Source: Aeromonas veronii bv. veronii
GTDB lineage: Bacteria; Pseudomonadota; Gammaproteobacteria; Enterobacterales; Aeromonadaceae
Assembly: GCF_000820225.1 (NCBI RefSeq)
Contig: NZ_CDDK01000044.1
Span: 1 to 60,872 of the forward strand
Length of the DNA: 60,872 bases
Direction of reading: 5' to 3'
Within the stretch, counting starts at the first letter, position 1. Every line of letters begins with the position of its first letter. Positions 59,306 through 60,872 of the stretch are shown here, piece by piece. The notes beneath the pieces were generated by a model. The model was not told the origin of the DNA, searched no databases, and was given only the letters and a program-made list of their open reading frames with translations. Made by a program: the position numbers and the translations under genes.

Positions 59306-60872
59306 ATGACCAAATTCCCCGTTTTTCTTCTGGGTGCCGTACTGGCACTGCCATTGCACGCCAAGCCTTTGCAGACCACTGTGCTGCCGTTGGCGCCGGC
59401 GACCCAAGCTTATGTAAATTCACTGAGTCAGCTTTCCCTCTGCTATCCTGCGACGCTTCCTCCACCATACCTGATGGCCGAGGGGGGGCTGCTCAAGGAT
59501 CGCCTCGCCCGGTTGCAGGAGCTGTTCCCGGTTCCCCTCGTGCTCAAAGAGTTGCCCGATTGGCAGACATTGCGCAACGGGCTCGCAGAGGGTGACTGTG
59601 ACATCATTCCCTATGTCGGAACCCGCAAGAAGGCCGTGGAGGGGATGCGGTTAAGTCGTCCGATGATGGAGACCGATGCCGCCATCCTCTACAAGGGTGA
59701 AAATCTCAAGCAGGCCCGCTTTCTGGTCTACTCGGTGGCAGACTCTGCCCGCCTGCTGCACGAGCTCTATCCCCAGGCACGCATTATTTCCCTAAAAAGC
59801 GGAGAGAAGGTCTACGACGCGCTGCAGAGTGGCAAGGGTGATGCCTATCTGGGGGACTATCTGCAACTGCGCTATCTGATGCGCGAGTTTCCTGCCGATG
59901 GTTTGCGCCTGCGCCGCCTGTTTGGTGAGGATCGGATCATCAGCTATCGCTTGATGATGCGTGATCAGCCTGAGTTGGCCAATCTGGTGGACACCCTGAT
60001 CCGTCATATGCCCGCCGGTACTATCTATACCGATCTGGCTCGCTATCTCGATCAGGGGTCGCTCTACGTCAACCAACCCCACTTCAGCGATACCGAGCAG
60101 GCCTGGTTATCCGGCCGCGGTCGCACCATTCGCCTGGTGGTCAATCCCGAGTTGATGCCCTATAGCGGTGTCAATGATCTGGGAGAGGCGAAGGGGTGGA
60201 GCGCGGATGTGTTGCGCTGGGTAACCCAGGAGACCGGCCTGAAATACAAGCTGGTGCCTGCCGCCAGCAAGGCGGAGGCCGTAGAAAAGCTGCGCCGTGG
60301 TGAGGCGGATATGATGGCCGGCTTGCCGGAATCCCCGGCATTGACGGATCAGTTCATTTTCAGTCGGACGATCTCCACCAACCGGTTTGCCTTGATCAGC
60401 AAGCGCAAGTTGGCTGCCGATCGCATTACCCAACTCAAGCGGCAGCGTATTCTGGTGCCTGAATCCCTCTATGATCCCTCCTTGCTCGCCCTGCTCGGTG
60501 ATCAGGAGTGGCTTCGCACCGACGGCATCGAGCAGGGGCTTGCAGCGATCAAACAGGGCAAGGCTGACGCTATGCTGAGCGAGCTATATCAGCTGCAATA
60601 TCCCCAGCGTACCAACTTGCTGGAAGGGCTCGATATCGAGGAGCTGGAAGATCGCTTCAGTCTTGGCTTTGCCATCAACAAGAGTCAGACCGAGCTGGCC
60701 GGGGTGATGGATCGCAACCTGATGGCGCTGACCAGCACCCAGATTGACGAACTTAACCAGCGCTGGCGCCGCTTGCTCGTTGTGCAGCAGCCCGGCGTGA
60801 GCTACGCCGCCTGGTTTGGCTCCATCGCCATGGCACTGCTGATCAGCGGTATCGTCATCGGCGGGATCTGGC
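59306..60872 (+). CDS. Tandem periplasmic-binding-domain membrane sensor (partial, runs off the window)
   Basis: Open frame of 522 codons without a stop before the window ends. A signal peptide (MTKFPVFLLGAVLALPLHA) is followed by two consecutive SBP_bac_3-like ligand-binding domains (about residues 40-255 and 270-495; for example GLAEGDCDIIPYVGTR, LQSGKGDAYLGDY, KLRRGEADMMAGLPES) and a hydrophobic helix at the end (about 505 on). This is the layout of BvgS/EvgS-type hybrid histidine kinases and of related diguanylate cyclases; the output domain lies beyond the window. No Shine-Dalgarno is visible before ATG 59306, which abuts the ihfA terminator. Confidence 0.82.
   Translation, partial: MTKFPVFLLGAVLALPLHAKPLQTTVLPLAPATQAYVNSLSQLSLCYPATLPPPYLMAEGGLLKDRLARLQELFPVPLVLKELPDWQTLRNGLAEGDCDIIPYVGTRKKAVEGMRLSRPMMETDAAILYKGENLKQARFLVYSVADSARLLHELYPQARIISLKSGEKVYDALQSGKGDAYLGDYLQLRYLMREFPADGLRLRRLFGEDRIISYRLMMRDQPELANLVDTLIRHMPAGTIYTDLARYLDQGSLYVNQPHFSDTEQAWLSGRGRTIRLVVNPELMPYSGVNDLGEAKGWSADVLRWVTQETGLKYKLVPAASKAEAVEKLRRGEADMMAGLPESPALTDQFIFSRTISTNRFALISKRKLAADRITQLKRQRILVPESLYDPSLLALLGDQEWLRTDGIEQGLAAIKQGKADAMLSELYQLQYPQRTNLLEGLDIEELEDRFSLGFAINKSQTELAGVMDRNLMALTSTQIDELNQRWRRLLVVQQPGVSYAAWFGSIAMALLISGIVIGGIW

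Overview
The window is a chromosomal segment of a gammaproteobacterium, most likely Aeromonas. This is inferred from enterobacterial/Vibrio-like gene order, high G+C coding sequence and a secreted GH13 amylase; no marker gene was searched. No rRNA, tRNA, insertion sequence, prophage or CRISPR array was seen. Most loci are core genes, and the novelty lies in regulation and in a few small or accessory proteins.

Layout. 1-4.6 kb: ycfJ, a 62-aa small protein, an acyl-CoA synthetase and a PAS-PAS-GGDEF diguanylate cyclase. 4.9-6.4 kb: an orphan KAP-family P-loop NTPase whose 3' two thirds are AT-rich (probable acquired gene). 6.4-13.9 kb: the complete hisLGDCBHAFI operon on the minus strand with a six-histidine leader peptide and attenuator. 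14.0-21.7 kb: an 81-aa protein with sliding-clamp-like motifs at both ends, then yoaA, tsaB, yeaY, an alpha/beta hydrolase, fadD and rnd. 21.9-24.7 kb: selD-mnmH-gloC operon. 25-30.7 kb: GNAT, acyltransferase 3, rlmI, chemoreceptor, acylphosphatase and CHAD protein. 30.8-37.3 kb: metG, apbC, udk, dcd and pitA (candidate PhoB box). 37.4-45 kb: DUF1289, mltA, nrdAB-yfaE (paired NrdR-like boxes and two perfect DnaA boxes), and a ubiG-HAD phosphatase pair. 45.2-51.8 kb: gyrA with an acidic C-terminal insertion, alpha-amylase, a 51-aa Trp-rich protein, a radical SAM protein under a near-consensus LexA box, and a Sel1 protein. 52-59.3 kb: thrS-infC-rpmI-rplT-pheS-pheT-ihfA with a tRNA-Thr-like operator before thrS and an AUA start codon for infC. 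59.3 kb to the end: 5' part of a tandem periplasmic-binding-domain membrane sensor.

Themes. Several genes concern DNA replication and repair: nrdAB, dcd, gyrA, yoaA, the radical SAM protein and ihfA. Two of the less known ones carry peptides resembling the beta-sliding-clamp-binding motif. The radical SAM protein ends in QLSLF and has a LexA box 12 bp upstream of its ATG. The 81-aa protein upstream of the helicase gene yoaA has QDLLF near its N-terminus and QIDLF near its C-terminus. These are the best candidates for undescribed biology here. The translation cluster shows autoregulatory signatures (thrS operator, infC non-AUG start, hairpin before rpmI) read directly from sequence.
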